Below are positions 5,328 to 5,547 of a DNA stretch of 5,547 bases, one piece after another; positions within the stretch are counted from its first letter, which is position 1, and the number at the start of each line of letters is the position of its first letter. Source of the DNA: an uncultured Alphaproteobacteria bacterium (GTDB taxonomy: Bacteria > Pseudomonadota > Alphaproteobacteria > Rhizobiales > Aestuariivirgaceae). Location of the stretch: the NCBI GenBank assembly GCA_937868035.1, contig CALMLK010000227.1:1-5547 (forward strand). The letters are read 5' to 3'. A model generated the notes under the pieces. It was given only the letters and a program-made list of their open reading frames with translations. It was not told the DNA's origin and made no database searches. A program made the translations under genes and the position numbers.

Positions 5328-5547
5328 CCGACGCTGCCCCCGTTCTTGAACGCATGATGCCGCAGGCGTTACGCCGCTTCGATCCGGCCGTGGTCATCGC
5401 CTTCGGTTGCATTGTCGTGCTGCTGATGGTGGGCGCACTTTATTCGCCGAGCTTCCTGTCACCCACCTATCTGTTGCAGCAGTTGAAGGTCGCGTCCTTC
5501 CTCGGCGTCATCGCCACGGGCATGATGATCGTCATCCTGCTCGGGCA
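5324..5547 (+). CDS. Second sugar ABC transporter permease, N-terminal part (runs off right edge)
   Basis: The ATG at 5324-5326 overlaps the stop of the first permease (ATGA), the standard arrangement for coupled genes. The 74 complete codons visible give MTDAAPVLERMMPQ, a short charged cytoplasmic tail. A first membrane segment follows at about 22-41 (PAVVIAFGCIVVLLMVGALY), then YSPSFLSPTYLLQQL, the loop seen after the first helix in RbsC-like permeases. A second hydrophobic segment, SFLGVIATGMMIVILLG, then leads to the window edge, where the conserved GIDLSVG-like motif would be expected next. No clear Shine-Dalgarno site is visible, consistent with re-initiation. The protein is distinct in sequence from the first permease, so the transporter is probably a heterodimer in the membrane. 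The length and C-terminus cannot be judged here. Confidence 0.92.
   Translation, partial: MTDAAPVLERMMPQALRRFDPAVVIAFGCIVVLLMVGALYSPSFLSPTYLLQQLKVASFLGVIATGMMIVILLG

Noticed and set aside
1..5547. Search for tRNA or rRNA genes, CRISPR repeats, insertion sequences, attachment sites or riboswitches
   Set aside because: Reading by eye I saw no direct-repeat arrays, terminal inverted repeats, transposase motifs, tRNA-like cloverleafs or known riboswitch cores. The window is almost fully occupied by the listed genes.

Overview
The window is high-GC DNA (estimated by eye) with dense, tightly packed genes. Codon choice and protein relatedness suggest an alphaproteobacterium, probably of the Hyphomicrobiales (rhizobia and relatives). 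This is an inference from style and protein resemblance, since there is no rRNA or marker gene to place it. The content is a carbohydrate-uptake locus of the ribose/galactose (CUT2) ABC class with its own LacI-family regulator, next to a tRNA-modification gene.

Layout. Minus strand, 1-285: the N-terminal third of dusA (tRNA dihydrouridine synthase A), running off the left edge. 286-387: a short gap with no gene and no convincing promoter or terminator. Minus strand, 388 to about 1395-1416: a LacI/GalR-family repressor of the GntR-like type, whose start codon is a puzzle. 1417-1617: the divergent control region, with a perfect 14-bp palindromic operator overlapping a consensus TTGACA -35 box. 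Plus strand, 1618-2754: periplasmic sugar-binding protein with a signal peptide. 2755-2827: a gap holding a strong GC-rich hairpin. 2828-4354: double-domain ATPase of the RbsA/MglA type. 4347-5327: first membrane permease, overlapping the ATPase gene by 8 nt. From 5324: second permease, overlapping by 4 nt (ATGA) and cut by the right edge.

Working together: the binding protein captures a sugar or sugar derivative in the periplasm and passes it to a membrane pair formed by the two permeases, powered by the fused double ATPase. The divergent LacI-type protein most likely represses the operon by occupying the palindrome over the -35 box until it binds an inducer. A second near-copy of the same operator lies inside the repressor gene, 221 bp away centre to centre. 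This is close to 21 helical turns, so repression by DNA looping is a testable idea. The intergenic hairpin after the binding-protein gene fits the usual surplus of binding protein over membrane components. The substrate cannot be named from this window.

The system belongs to well-known families and nothing here is a wholly new kind of system. The items most worth a second look are the intragenic second operator, the missing canonical start codon of the repressor, and the altered Walker B motif in the second ATPase domain.
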